DNA of 64,000 nucleotides from positions 1,364,001 through 1,428,000 of the forward strand of contig NZ_JAVCWF010000001.1 in assembly GCF_031085375.1 (NCBI RefSeq). The letters run 5' to 3'. The DNA comes from Lactiplantibacillus brownii (GTDB lineage: Bacteria > Bacillota > Bacilli > Lactobacillales > Lactobacillaceae). The position numbers and the translations under genes were made by a program. The notes under the pieces were generated by a model. It searched no databases. It was not told the origin of the DNA and was given only the letters and a program-made list of their open reading frames with translations. The stretch's first letter is position 1; each line of letters opens with the position of its first letter. Shown here piece by piece: positions 16,743 to 24,351 of this stretch.

Positions 16743-16759
16743 TGTGATATTTTCTTACA
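16743..16759 (+). promoter_or_regulatory. GlnR box
   Basis: TGTGA-TATTTTC-TTACA fits the GlnR/TnrA consensus TGTNAN7TNACA exactly and ends 7 bases before the -35 box of glnR. Confidence 0.88.
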
Positions 16760-16766
16760 TGAATGA

Positions 16767-16795
16767 TTGACATTCGACAATGAGATTGATAATAT
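16767..16795 (+). promoter_or_regulatory. Promoter of glnRA
   Basis: TTGACA (16767-16772) and TAATAT (16790-16795) with 17 bases between, directly downstream of the GlnR box. Confidence 0.9.
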
Positions 16796-16823
16796 TAACA
16801 CTGTATTAAAGAGGAGGGTCGTC

Positions 16824-17204
16824 ATGAAAGAAAAGGAATTACGTCGTTCGTTAGCTGTCTTACCAATTGGTACGGTTATGAAACTGGCTAATCTAACAGC
16901 GCGTCAAATTCGTTATTATGAAGAACAAGAACTGATTCGTCCGGAACGTAATGCGGGCAATCGGCGGATGTTTTCCTTAAACGATGTAGATCGGTTGTTG
17001 GAGATCAAGGATTATTTAGCCGATGGGATCAATATGGCTGGTATCAAAGAGATCTACGCGATGCAAAAGCAAAAAGCCCAACAAAAAGAAGCGGACTTAG
17101 CGCGACCGTTAACGGATACTGACGTACGCCGAATCTTACATGACGAGTTTCTGAATATCGGGGGCTTTAAGGCCAAGGATGGTCCGGAATATCCATCTCA
17201 TTAA
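16824..17204 (+). CDS. glnR: MerR-family nitrogen regulator GlnR
   Basis: GlnR represses glnRA and other nitrogen genes when glutamine is plentiful, assisted by feedback-inhibited glutamine synthetase. The 126 residues contain the MerR winged-helix (GTVMKLANLTARQIRYYEEQELI..., about 15-45) and a short C-terminal autoinhibitory tail rather than an effector domain. ATG 16824 follows GGAGGG; an upstream in-frame ATG would lie inside the -35 region and is rejected. The perfect GlnR box upstream supports autoregulation, and glnA follows 44 bases on. Confidence 0.95.
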   Translation: MKEKELRRSLAVLPIGTVMKLANLTARQIRYYEEQELIRPERNAGNRRMFSLNDVDRLLEIKDYLADGINMAGIKEIYAMQKQKAQQKEADLARPLTDTDVRRILHDEFLNIGGFKAKDGPEYPSH

Positions 17205-17248
17205 TGCATCTGCATCCAGATAGTCAACCAATTTAAGGAGCGATTTTC

Positions 17249-18595
17249 ATGGCAAAACAGCAGTATACAAAGGACGATATTCGCAAAATCGTCAAAGAAG
17301 AAAACGTTAATTTCTTACGTTTAATGTTCACTGATTTATTCGGTACCATCAAAAACGTGGAAGTCCCAGTATCGCAACTGGATAAGTTATTAGATAACAA
17401 GTTAATGTTTGACGGTTCTTCAATCGACGGCTTTGTGCGGATTGAAGAAAGTGACATGTACCTGTACCCAGATTTATCAACTTGGTTGATTATGCCTTGG
17501 AACACGGAACATGGCAAGATCGCCCGGATTATCTGTGAAGTTTACACCACTGATCGCAAGCCTTTCGAAGGCGACCCACGGAACAACCTGATTCGCGTGT
17601 TGAGTGATATGCGTGATGCTGGCTTTACTTCCTTTAATATTGGGACGGAACCTGAATTCTTCTTATTCAAGATGAATGATAAGGGTGAACCAACGACCGA
17701 ATTGAACGATAAGGGAAGCTATTTTGATTTAGCACCAATGGACATGGGTGAAAACTGTCGGCGTGACATTGCGCTTGAATTGGAACGTTTAGGGTTCAAT
17801 GTTGAAGCGAGTCACCATGAAGTTGCCCCTGGCCAACACGAAATTGACTTTAAGTATGCAGATGCTTTAGCAGCCGCGGACCATATTCAAACATTCAAAT
17901 TAGTCGTCAAGACGATTGCGCGCAAGTACAATTTATGGGCAACCTTTATGCCAAAACCTTTAAATGGGGTCAATGGCTCTGGGATGCACGTCAACATGTC
18001 CTTGTTCCACGATCAAGGCAATGCGTTCTACGACAAGAGTGAAACCGACGAATTGCAATTATCAACGGATGCTTATCATTTCTTGGGTGGCTTGATGAAG
18101 CATGCTCGCAGTTATACTGCGGTCACAAATCCAACCGTTAACTCATACAAACGATTAGTTCCAGGATATGAAGCACCAGTTTATGTCGCTTGGTCAGGTT
18201 CAAACCGCTCACCAATGATTCGGGTCCCAAGCTCACGTGGGTTATCCACTCGTTTGGAACTCCGGAGCGTGGATGCTTCGACTAATCCATACTTGGCTTT
18301 TGCCGCAGTTTTGGAAGCCGGTCTTGATGGCATTAAAAATAACATTGAACCACCGAAGAGTGTTGACCGTAACATTTATGTGATGGATGAAGACGAACGT
18401 CGCGCAGCCGGCATTCCTGATTTACCATCAACGTTACACAATGCTTTGAAGGAATTCCAAACAGATCCAACCATGAAAAAAGCTTTAGGACCACACATTT
18501 ATCAAAGCTTCTTGGAAGCTAAACGACTTGAATGGGCGTCATACCGTCAACAAGTTAGTGAATGGGAACGTGAACAGTACATGGAATTGTACTAA
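17249..18595 (+). CDS. glnA: Glutamine synthetase, type I-alpha
   Basis: The dodecameric cytosolic enzyme makes glutamine from glutamate, ammonia and ATP. The 448 residues match the GSI-alpha subtype (no adenylylation-loop insertion). Visible are the Mg/ATP motifs [43 protein letters not shown] and [21 protein letters not shown] precedes the ATG. Co-transcribed with glnR under the GlnR box; in the Bacillus model the inhibited enzyme activates GlnR. Confidence 0.97.
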   Translation: MAKQQYTKDDIRKIVKEENVNFLRLMFTDLFGTIKNVEVPVSQLDKLLDNKLMFDGSSIDGFVRIEESDMYLYPDLSTWLIMPWNTEHGKIARIICEVYTTDRKPFEGDPRNNLIRVLSDMRDAGFTSFNIGTEPEFFLFKMNDKGEPTTELNDKGSYFDLAPMDMGENCRRDIALELERLGFNVEASHHEVAPGQHEIDFKYADALAAADHIQTFKLVVKTIARKYNLWATFMPKPLNGVNGSGMHVNMSLFHDQGNAFYDKSETDELQLSTDAYHFLGGLMKHARSYTAVTNPTVNSYKRLVPGYEAPVYVAWSGSNRSPMIRVPSSRGLSTRLELRSVDASTNPYLAFAAVLEAGLDGIKNNIEPPKSVDRNIYVMDEDERRAAGIPDLPSTLHNALKEFQTDPTMKKALGPHIYQSFLEAKRLEWASYRQQVSEWEREQYMELY

Positions 18596-18617
18596 AACGA
18601 TAAGTTTACGTTAATTG

Positions 18618-18658
18618 AGCGGTTAGAACACCGAATTGGTCGTTCTAACCGCTTTTTT
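18618..18658 (+). terminator. Terminator after glnA
   Basis: AGCGGTTAGAAC pairs with GTTCTAACCGCT (12 bp), followed by TTTTTT. Confidence 0.95.
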
Positions 18659-18778
18659 GTTATATTTTTGGAAAATTGATGCCACATGCCTTTATTAATT
18701 TACTAATTTTCGGTAACATTAACAACAGAAGCAGAATGCAGCAATTTGCCAATTATCAATGATTGCAAGGAGATTATC

Positions 18779-19666
18779 ATGGAAAAACAAAATCAGCCAG
18801 GTCTTGAAAAACAAGATCAACCGACGCGTGAGTTAACAGATAGCTTACAGCAAAAACTGGACTATTTATCAACGCTGCGTCAAGCAATAACGGCTGGTGA
18901 CGACCGGTTAATTTACGAATTGATCGATGGTGACCACTATCATCAAGCCTTATTGAACGAGGAATCCGATTCAGCCCGGAACGCACAGGTGGATTTAATT
19001 ACGGATGTTCATCCCGCAATCAGTCACTATCTTAGTACTAAATTGATTGATTATTTGGCACACGAATACCCATTCTTTTACTATGAAGAAACGCATGCTG
19101 GTGAATTCCAGATCTACTTTGGTAACTGGTGGGATCGGCGTCGTTTCGGAAAATTGAACGTTTTGACAGTTTCGTTTGAATTTAGTCAAGACGAATTTAA
19201 TAAACTACAAAAGACGTTCGAATTAGCTGCAGCTCATAAACGTTATAATACTGATAATATTCAAAAAGTTTCAGCGGCGAATGATGACTTGCAAAAGCTG
19301 ATCGATGCCCAAGATGACCGTGATGCGCAGAAAGATCAGTTACGGCAACAGCTGAAGGAAAATGGTCAACGTAATTCGTTGTTTGATTCTGGTCGTATCA
19401 AGGAAGAACGGCAACAAATTATTGATGAATTGACTAAGTTGGCGGATGCGGATGAGCAGGCCAACAATGCTCATGCGACCATGAAGGATAATGAAGCTAA
19501 GATTTTGACGCTTTCTAAGGAAGACACGATCTTGGCTTATGAAAAACAAGCCATTGAAACGTCGTTCAAGAGTTTTGAAAACTTTAATGAGCGTAATCGT
19601 AGTCTTTATGTGGACTACTTGACCACGCTGATTGGAAAGGCGCAGGTTGATGCTGATGGCGAATGA
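18779..19666 (+). CDS. Unknown cytosolic protein with coiled-coil C-terminal half
   Basis: I do not recognise this 295-residue protein by motif. It has no signal peptide or membrane segment. Residues 1-150 look globular, with an aromatic stretch YPFFYYEETHAGEFQIYFGNWW; residues about 170-260 are rich in Gln, Asp, Glu and Lys in heptad-like patterns suggesting coiled coil. No Walker A motif is present, so an SbcC-type ATPase name would not be justified. AAGGAG lies 7 bases before ATG 18779. It overlaps the next gene by 11 bases, forming an operon that ends with a dUTPase. Confidence 0.8.
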   Translation: MEKQNQPGLEKQDQPTRELTDSLQQKLDYLSTLRQAITAGDDRLIYELIDGDHYHQALLNEESDSARNAQVDLITDVHPAISHYLSTKLIDYLAHEYPFFYYEETHAGEFQIYFGNWWDRRRFGKLNVLTVSFEFSQDEFNKLQKTFELAAAHKRYNTDNIQKVSAANDDLQKLIDAQDDRDAQKDQLRQQLKENGQRNSLFDSGRIKEERQQIIDELTKLADADEQANNAHATMKDNEAKILTLSKEDTILAYEKQAIETSFKSFENFNERNRSLYVDYLTTLIGKAQVDADGE

Positions 19667-20606
19667 GACAAATAAAATTGATTCGGCAACTTTAAGCACG
19701 CATGGCAAGTTGGCGATGTTTAACGAAGGCCTGAAAAAAGGTTTGTCGAATGGTGAAAAGTTTACGGCATTAATGGATCAGCTGATTGATACGACCGATG
19801 GTGAGGTGCTTTTAACGGCGGCTCAAAAATTGGCCGAGTTTAAGCTAGATTCGGCTTACGTGACTTTTCCGCATCAATATAAAAATGCAGATTACTATTT
19901 AATTTTCATGAGTCGGCTGTTGAGTATGCATGATGATGAGCAAGCGACGTTAAACACCCGTGCACACAGTGAAGCACTTTACCATGTCTTTGCGACTTTG
20001 TCGGATGATTATACCTTCTTGTATCAAGTCGTTGACGGTAAAAATGGTGGCGCTTATTATCGGGAACAAACGACCGGTGAAAATTTGTTCTATATCCATT
20101 TAGAACGGCGATTATTGCGGTTCAATAGTACGGCATTTACTAATTTATTTATTGATAAATTATTATTAAAGGGGACTGGTGTTGATCAAATCAATACAGT
20201 GCTTGCGACGTTGATTAACTTCGGCCATTATTTACAAGATGACTTTGGCTTCAACGTTGACTTTAATATTTTGGATGTAAATAACGCTGCAAAATATGAA
20301 TTGCGTGAACCTAATCTCAGTGGTGAGATCTTGGATAAGTTGTTTGTGATTGCGGCACAGCATGATTATATGTTACGGAATTCACCAAATGGTCATGGCG
20401 CTGAGATTGAATTGCCTGGAGCACTGGTTGTAGATGTTTTCGATGCTGGGACGCCGGAAGCGGCTAAATGGGTGCTGACGGTGCGTGATGCTGATCAACG
20501 TGTCTCGTGGTTTGATATTTTACTACACTTTGATTTTATGCGAGATTGGTATTTGACTAATATCGAGTCGCTTGAAATAAAAGCGGACCCATTAGTTTTT
20601 GCGTAG
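19656..20606 (+). CDS. Unknown cytosolic protein
   Basis: The 316-residue soluble protein has no motif I can name. It is acidic, rich in Leu, Asp and Asn, with predicted mixed helix and strand (LTTAAQKLAEF-like helices early, VLTVRDADQRVSWFDILLHFDF near the end). Start choice is uncertain: ATG 19656 is 9 bases after an AGG, while ATG 19650 and TTG 19647 and 19632 are in frame. It lies between the coiled-coil protein and the dUTPase with 15 or fewer bases between genes, so a joint role is possible. Confidence 0.78.
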   Translation: MANETNKIDSATLSTHGKLAMFNEGLKKGLSNGEKFTALMDQLIDTTDGEVLLTAAQKLAEFKLDSAYVTFPHQYKNADYYLIFMSRLLSMHDDEQATLNTRAHSEALYHVFATLSDDYTFLYQVVDGKNGGAYYREQTTGENLFYIHLERRLLRFNSTAFTNLFIDKLLLKGTGVDQINTVLATLINFGHYLQDDFGFNVDFNILDVNNAAKYELREPNLSGEILDKLFVIAAQHDYMLRNSPNGHGAEIELPGALVVDVFDAGTPEAAKWVLTVRDADQRVSWFDILLHFDFMRDWYLTNIESLEIKADPLVFA

Positions 20607-20621
20607 TTGTCGGAGGTTAGG

Positions 20622-21161
20622 ATGCTAGATTTAACAAAGTTATTACAACAGTCCATCCGTTTGGATCAGGACATTACCGCCAAGCAGGCGATTCATTGGA
20701 AACCTGCTGAGCGGTTGCAAAATGCCATGGTTTCGCTGGATGTGGAATTAGCAGAAATGGCGAATACCTCAGAATGGTTTAAAGTTTGGAAGATTCACAA
20801 GGGCAAGGCTGATACGGGGAAGACTCATCGTGAAACTTTGCTCAATGAATACGTGGACGCGATGGATTTCTTTTTCTTAGTTGCGGCGATCCAGCAGTGG
20901 ACTCATTTGATACCATTGACGCCAGAGGAGCTAACTGAACTAAGTGGCAAGCGGCCAACGGACTTGAATAAGCAATATTTGGCAATCAAGCACTTATTGT
21001 ATGATGCTTATTTTGATCATCGGCAGGTTAGCTATAAGCATGCTTGGCATGTCTTTTTAAAGCTTGGCCTAGTTGAGTTTGGTTATTCACAAGCTGAGAT
21101 TCAGGCAGCATTTATCGCGAAGAACCAAGTCAATGAGCAACGTCAACAAAATAATTACTAA
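20622..21161 (+). CDS. dUTP diphosphatase, dimeric (all-alpha) type
   Basis: The 179-residue protein fits the all-alpha dUTPase_2/MazG superfamily: LDVELAEMANTSEWFKVWK supplies the ExxE metal ligands (about residues 43-46) and LLNEYVDAMDFFF supplies ExxD. This enzyme hydrolyses dUTP (often dUDP too) to dUMP, keeping uracil out of DNA. GGAGG lies 5 bases before ATG 20622, so the TTG at 20607 is rejected. It is the last gene of the three-gene operon, ended by a terminator. Exact nucleotide preference is inferred from the family. Confidence 0.85.
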   Translation: MLDLTKLLQQSIRLDQDITAKQAIHWKPAERLQNAMVSLDVELAEMANTSEWFKVWKIHKGKADTGKTHRETLLNEYVDAMDFFFLVAAIQQWTHLIPLTPEELTELSGKRPTDLNKQYLAIKHLLYDAYFDHRQVSYKHAWHVFLKLGLVEFGYSQAEIQAAFIAKNQVNEQRQQNNY

Positions 21162-21167
21162 AAAGGG

Positions 21168-21196
21168 AAGTGTGGCTGTCTGGCTACACTTTTTTT
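21168..21196 (+). terminator. Terminator after the dUTPase operon
   Basis: AAGTGTGGC and GCTACACTT pair with one G-U wobble, followed by a run of seven T. Confidence 0.88.
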
Positions 21197-21201
21197 ATGG
21201 C

Positions 21202-21233
21202 AAAAAAACGCCAATCGACTGGCGATTGGCGTT
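21202..21233 (-). terminator. Terminator of the Ser-rich lipoprotein gene
   Basis: AACGCCAATCG and CGATTGGCGTT form a perfect 11-bp stem; read on the minus strand it ends in a run of seven T. Confidence 0.92.
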
Positions 21234-21246
21234 GATGAGGCTAGTT

Positions 21247-21762
21247 TTATTTCTTGGAGCGACGGTAACCTGCTGCAACGGCCGCCGCTTCGCTATCAAA
21301 ATGAACGACATTGCCAGAATGAACGCGATAACTGTGTTGACCGGGAACGTGATAAATCTTAGTGGTGGCGTTACCCCAAATAGCATCGTTCTTTTCAGCT
21401 GCCGGCTTAGCTGGCGCTGGTGCAGGCTGACTGGTCTCAGGTGCGGCTGCTTTGGCGCTACTTTCGGTTTGACTGGTGCTGTGACTAGCTGCTGAACTAC
21501 TGGTGGTCACCTGACTTGAAGCCGTATGAGCTGTTTCACTCTGACTGCTGGAACTGGATTCTGCTTGGCTTGAACTGCTAGCTGTGTCGCTGGTAGCGCT
21601 AGTTGAAGCTGAGCTGGATGATTTGCTGACAACTGAAGATGATTTGCTAGAAGCGGCCTCAGAGTCGGTGGTACTGGTTCCAGCACTACAACCTGCCAAG
21701 GCGAGGCCGGTTGTGGCTAGTAAAACTAAGCCTAACGTGTAACGTTTGAAATGATGCATCAT
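21247..21762 (-). CDS. Ser-rich lipoprotein with a C-terminal Ada-like 'sunset' domain
   Basis: The 171-residue precursor has a signal peptide with lipobox LAGC (Cys at about 25), then about 90 residues of low-complexity Ser/Thr/Ala linker, a Pro/Ala stretch, and a C-terminal domain: WGNATTKIYHVPGQHSYRV...HFDSEAAAVAAGYRRSK. That pattern matches the metal-binding domain of Ada (GNxxSKxYHxPGC...AGYRPC), but both cysteines are replaced (PGQ and RRS), as in the zinc-free variants attached to surface proteins. GGGGG lies 6 bases before ATG 21762. It is expected on the outer membrane face; its ligand is unknown. Confidence 0.83.
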   Translation of the reverse strand: MMHHFKRYTLGLVLLATTGLALAGCSAGTSTTDSEAASSKSSSVVSKSSSSASTSATSDTASSSSQAESSSSSQSETAHTASSQVTTSSSAASHSTSQTESSAKAAAPETSQPAPAPAKPAAEKNDAIWGNATTKIYHVPGQHSYRVHSGNVVHFDSEAAAVAAGYRRSKK

Positions 21763-21872
21763 GTAAATCCCCCAATAAAAAATAATTTTGTGGCATGGTT
21801 TATCGCCACTATTACTTAAATACGCAACTTTAGGTTGATTCATTTTTATTTTTTGAAAAATAGTGTCAAAAC

Positions 21873-21912
21873 AAAAAAAGCGTCCTTTCAGACAATTATC
21901 TGAGAGGGCGCT
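21873..21912 (-). terminator. Terminator of tRNA-Arg
   Basis: Read on the minus strand, AGCG-CCCT-CTCAGA and TCTGA-AAGGA-CGCT pair around TAATTG and are followed by a run of seven T. Confidence 0.85.
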
Positions 21913-21943
21913 CTTTTCTGGTTATGCTAGTTCTAGTGATTTA

Positions 21944-22017
21944 TGTCACGAGTGAGACTTGAACTCACAACCCTCCGCTTAGAAGGCGGATGCTCTATCC
22001 AGTTGAGCTACCATGAC
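21944..22017 (-). tRNA. tRNA-Arg (anticodon TCT)
   Basis: The 74-base cloverleaf is complete on the minus strand: acceptor GTCATGG with TCGTGAC (two G-U pairs), D stem GCTC/GAGC, anticodon stem TCCGC/GCGGA with loop CTTCTAA and anticodon TCT, T stem GTGAG/CTCAC with loop TTCAAGT, and discriminator A. CCA is not encoded. It reads AGA and AGG codons. It is transcribed alone from a consensus promoter to its own terminator. Confidence 0.96.
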
Positions 22018-22030
22018 AACAACATGATTA

Positions 22031-22059
22031 ATTATAGTTAACAAAATAACGACTGTCAA
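22031..22059 (-). promoter_or_regulatory. Consensus promoter of tRNA-Arg
   Basis: On the minus strand TTGACA (22059-22054) and TATAAT (22036-22031) are both perfect and 17 bases apart, ending 14 bases before the tRNA 5' end. Confidence 0.95.
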
Positions 22060-22213
22060 TTCTTATTTGAGGTAATGGCCTAACGTGATGGCTCAATCGA
22101 AAAGTACCACAGCGTCCAGGTCATAGTGCTATCAAAATTTGATCAAATAGTGATTTTTTTAGTTGAGTCGGTTAAATTACTTAAGAAAAGTTAAAGGTCA
22201 CTACGGATTTTTG

Positions 22214-22260
22214 ATATTTCAAACATTTCACTTGAAATATTCCTGTAACATAACGATAAT
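22214..22260 (+). promoter_or_regulatory. Promoter and palindromic operator of the 41-aa membrane peptide gene
   Basis: TTGAAA (22232-22237) and GATAAT (22255-22260) are 17 bases apart. A perfect 9-bp inverted repeat, ATATTTCAA (22214-22222) and TTGAAATAT (22232-22240), covers the -35 box; its half-sites are 18 bases apart centre to centre, a spacing suited to a dimeric repressor. A second -10-like TATAAT follows at 22260-22265. Confidence 0.6.
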
Positions 22261-22296
22261 ATAATTGTAATCAGAGAAAGGGAAGGTGTGACGCTT

Positions 22297-22422
22297 ATGG
22301 GTTCTGTATTAGCAATTGTAGGCATACTTGCCATTGCCGGTGGCATTCAATATTATTCAAATTTTGTGAAGAAGGAAAATGCGGCAAGCAAACATTTCAC
22401 GGCTTCCCGCGGTAACCGTTAA
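22297..22422 (+). CDS. Small single-span membrane peptide (41 aa), unknown function
   Basis: The frame from ATG 22297 encodes MGSVLAIVGILAIAGG... with one membrane segment (residues about 3-22), then a basic tail (FVKKENAASKHF...SRGNR). GGGAAGG lies about 10 bases upstream, a good promoter precedes it and a terminator follows. It could be a small membrane-protein regulator, a toxin-like peptide or a phage-shock-type peptide; nothing in the sequence decides among these. No antisense RNA antitoxin was evident. Confidence 0.68.
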   Translation: MGSVLAIVGILAIAGGIQYYSNFVKKENAASKHFTASRGNR

Positions 22423-22467
22423 GGCAACCACTTCAATCATCGCCACTAAATAAAATAATGCGTAAAC

Positions 22468-22504
22468 AAAAAAGAACTGACCAACAATTGGGCAGTTCTT
22501 TTTT
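22468..22504. terminator. Bidirectional terminator between two small genes
   Basis: AAAAAAGAACTG (22468-22479) and CAGTTCTTTTTT (22493-22504) form a perfect 12-bp repeat with A- and T-runs on both strands. Confidence 0.93.
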
Positions 22505-22507
22505 AAA

Positions 22508-22663
22508 TTACTTGATTTTTGGTGTTGCTTCAATGGTTTCAGTCTTGCCAGCAGCGAAACGTTGGATAGCAGCGGTTTGCTTTTCGCGACGAATGCGCTT
22601 TTGCTTGTCAGCAACTGGACGGCGTGATGCCCATGTGTTGTATGGTTTACGTACTTCAGTCAT
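22508..22663 (-). CDS. Small basic protein (51 aa), unknown function
   Basis: From CAT at 22661-22663 the minus strand encodes MTEVRKPYNTWASRRPVADK... rich in Lys and Arg up to about residue 40, ending TPKIK. AAGGAGGA lies 8 bases upstream, an almost perfect ribosome binding site, and the terminator follows the stop directly. Size, charge and expression signals suggest a nucleic-acid- or ribosome-associated protein, but I know no family for it. Longer minus-strand frames starting upstream lack a ribosome binding site. Confidence 0.75.
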   Translation of the reverse strand: MTEVRKPYNTWASRRPVADKQKRIRREKQTAAIQRFAAGKTETIEATPKIK

Positions 22664-22818
22664 GAGAGAAATTCCTCCTTTATTTAGTCCAATAACAATT
22701 ATTGTAAAGCTAGTATAACGTAAATTGCAACTAAAATTAACGAAAAAGCGGTATTTTTTGAAAATAGTCATAAAATTATGGACGTTTATGGCTATTATGT
22801 CTTGGTTATCCGAACTGT

Positions 22819-22865
22819 TAGACACTTTCTCAAAATGATGTTATATTTAATTTAATTGAGAAAGT
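22819..22865 (+). promoter_or_regulatory. Promoter of the TetR gene embedded in an inverted repeat
   Basis: TAGACA (22819-22824) and TATATT (22842-22847) are 17 bases apart. A perfect 10-bp inverted repeat, ACTTTCTCAA (22824-22833) and TTGAGAAAGT (22856-22865), brackets the -10 box. It is a candidate autoregulatory operator, though the 22-base gap is long for a single TetR site. Confidence 0.55.
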
Positions 22866-22876
22866 AGGGAAGTTAA

Positions 22877-23506
22877 ATGAGTCACGACATGGATCCACGC
22901 GTCGATAAGACCCGCCGTCATTTACGGCAAGCATTAATCACATTACTACAAAATGAACGAGTTGAAAACATTTCTGTTCAAGAATTAACCACCACCGCGG
23001 CGGTAACCCGGGGAACTTTTTATTTACATTATAAAGATAAGCCCGCTTTTGTGGACCAAGCTTTGGATGATCTGGTCACGGATTTATTTGATGAAGCGAT
23101 TGTTTCAGTCCCGGTGGGTGAAATTATTACTAATCCCTTAGATCCACTGCGTCGCGTCAACGTTTTATCATTGTCCAAAGCGTTAGGCTATGTTGATCAA
23201 CATGCGGAAGCTTTTAAAACGTTACTATTGAATCAAAGTCAATTGGCGGTTAACCGGCGGATCAATGAGCAGCTAACGGCCTGGATGCAACGTTTTTATG
23301 ATGATTTTGAGGATCAGTTTGCTGATTTAGAAGTTCCGGTTAGCATTCAGATTGCTTATTATGTGTCCGCAACGACGGGGATCATTACGGATTGGTTAGC
23401 GCATGACATGATCTATACACCGAGATATCTGACAAAATGTATCAAAAAGCTGCATCATTTAATGACAGCAAGAAACATTACTTTCACTGATTTCTTTGTT
23501 CAATGA
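22877..23506 (+). CDS. TetR/AcrR-family transcriptional regulator
   Basis: The 209-residue protein has an N-terminal TetR helix-turn-helix (about residues 10-57: RHLRQALITLL, ISVQELTTTAAVTRGTFYLHYKDK) and a C-terminal ligand domain of the TetR_C type seen in DhaS-like regulators. The target is not obvious: the neighbours are small unknown genes and rplU. AGGGAAG precedes the ATG, and an inverted repeat at its promoter suggests it represses itself. No adjacent efflux pump is present. Confidence 0.9.
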   Translation: MSHDMDPRVDKTRRHLRQALITLLQNERVENISVQELTTTAAVTRGTFYLHYKDKPAFVDQALDDLVTDLFDEAIVSVPVGEIITNPLDPLRRVNVLSLSKALGYVDQHAEAFKTLLLNQSQLAVNRRINEQLTAWMQRFYDDFEDQFADLEVPVSIQIAYYVSATTGIITDWLAHDMIYTPRYLTKCIKKLHHLMTARNITFTDFFVQ

Positions 23507-23515
23507 AAATATCGC

Positions 23516-23544
23516 TTGACTAGTCACCCGTATTTTGATAGTAT
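23516..23544 (+). promoter_or_regulatory. Promoter of rplU-prp-rpmA
   Basis: TTGACT (23516-23521) and TAGTAT (23539-23544) with 17 bases between. Confidence 0.85.
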
Positions 23545-23550
23545 TTTCTT

Positions 23551-23645
23551 GTTGTATTTGTGGACTTCTGCAGCTACAACCGCACGAATTGAGTATTAAG
23601 ACCAGCGATGGCGCTTAATTTGGCGAGTCTAAGTGATTCATAATT
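23551..23645 (+). ncRNA. L21-type ribosomal protein leader
   Basis: The roughly 110-nt leader between promoter and rplU contains GTTGTATTTGTGG and CAGCTACAACCGCAC, which pair (TTGTA/TACAA, TGTGG/CCGCA), and a second element AGACCAGCGATGGCGC close to the ribosome binding site. Position and layout fit the Firmicute L21 leader family, which mediates feedback by L21. Boundaries and family are recalled, not searched. Confidence 0.6.
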
Positions 23646-23662
23646 TAAGGAGGTGCACAAAC

Positions 23663-23971
23663 GTGTACGCAATTATTGTAACTGGTGGTAAACAATATAA
23701 AGTTGAAGCAGGCCAAGCAATCTATGTTGAAAAGCTTGATGCTGCTGCAGGCGACAAAGTTACTTTTGATCAAGTAGTTTTTGTCGGTGGCGACTCAACC
23801 AAGATTGGTACGCCTACTGTTGATGGTGCGACGGTCGAAGGTACTGTTGAAAAACAAGGCCGCGAACGTAAAGTGATTACTTACAAGTACAAGGCCAAGA
23901 AGGGCCAACATACTAAGAAGGGTCATCGTCAACCATATACTAAGGTAACGATCGACACAATTAATGCATAA
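23663..23971 (+). CDS. rplU: 50S ribosomal protein L21
   Basis: The 102-residue protein starts [17 protein letters not shown] and ends with the RQPYTKVTI signature; it binds 23S rRNA in the large subunit. GTG 23663 is chosen because AAGGAGGTG (23647-23655) lies 7 bases upstream; an in-frame ATG at 23633 has no ribosome binding site. First gene of rplU-prp-rpmA. Confidence 0.97.
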   Translation: MYAIIVTGGKQYKVEAGQAIYVEKLDAAAGDKVTFDQVVFVGGDSTKIGTPTVDGATVEGTVEKQGRERKVITYKYKAKKGQHTKKGHRQPYTKVTIDTINA

Positions 23972-23992
23972 ATAAGAAAGTAGGCATGCCTG

Positions 23993-24328
23993 ATGATTCA
24001 AGCAACGATTAATCGTAATCAAGCTAGTTTAATCACTAGCTTTCGATTGACTGGTCATGCAGATTCAGGTGCTTATGGACAAGACATCGTTTGTGCGGCA
24101 GTTTCAGTATTGGCAATCAGTACAATCAATGGGATTGAACAAGTTGCCCATCTAAAACCCGATGTTCAAAGTGATGAAGCCAACGGTGGTTTGTTAATTG
24201 CGAATTTTGCTAAGCTAGACTTAACAAACCCACAATTACAGACCTTGCTTGAGAGTTTCACCCTTGGACTAAACGATGTTGCCGCGAATTACGGAGATTA
24301 TATCCGGGTTCGTGAGCAAACACGATAA
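23993..24328 (+). CDS. prp: Ribosomal-processing cysteine protease Prp
   Basis: Prp removes the N-terminal extension of L27 in Firmicutes, an essential step in Staphylococcus aureus. The 111-residue protein shows the active-site pair in [18 protein letters not shown]: His in GHA and Cys in VCA. It lies between rplU and rpmA, and the downstream L27 indeed begins with the cleavable NLQFF sequence, so enzyme and substrate are encoded side by side. Confidence 0.94.
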   Translation: MIQATINRNQASLITSFRLTGHADSGAYGQDIVCAAVSVLAISTINGIEQVAHLKPDVQSDEANGGLLIANFAKLDLTNPQLQTLLESFTLGLNDVAANYGDYIRVREQTR

Positions 24329-24351
24329 CCACATTCGGAGGTGGACTCACT

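Noticed and set aside
18746-18778. Upstream start for the coiled-coil protein
   Set aside because: The ATG at 18746 lacks a ribosome binding site, while AAGGAG stands in front of ATG 18779.
22110-22165. AT-rich hairpin-like stretch upstream of the 41-aa gene
   Set aside because: Arms around ATCAAAATTTGAT are short and AT-only; no gene end nearby requires a terminator on the plus strand.
22664-22825. N-terminal extension of the 51-aa basic protein on the minus strand
   Set aside because: The extension crosses an AT-rich spacer without a ribosome binding site, whereas AAGGAGGA lies directly before the internal ATG.
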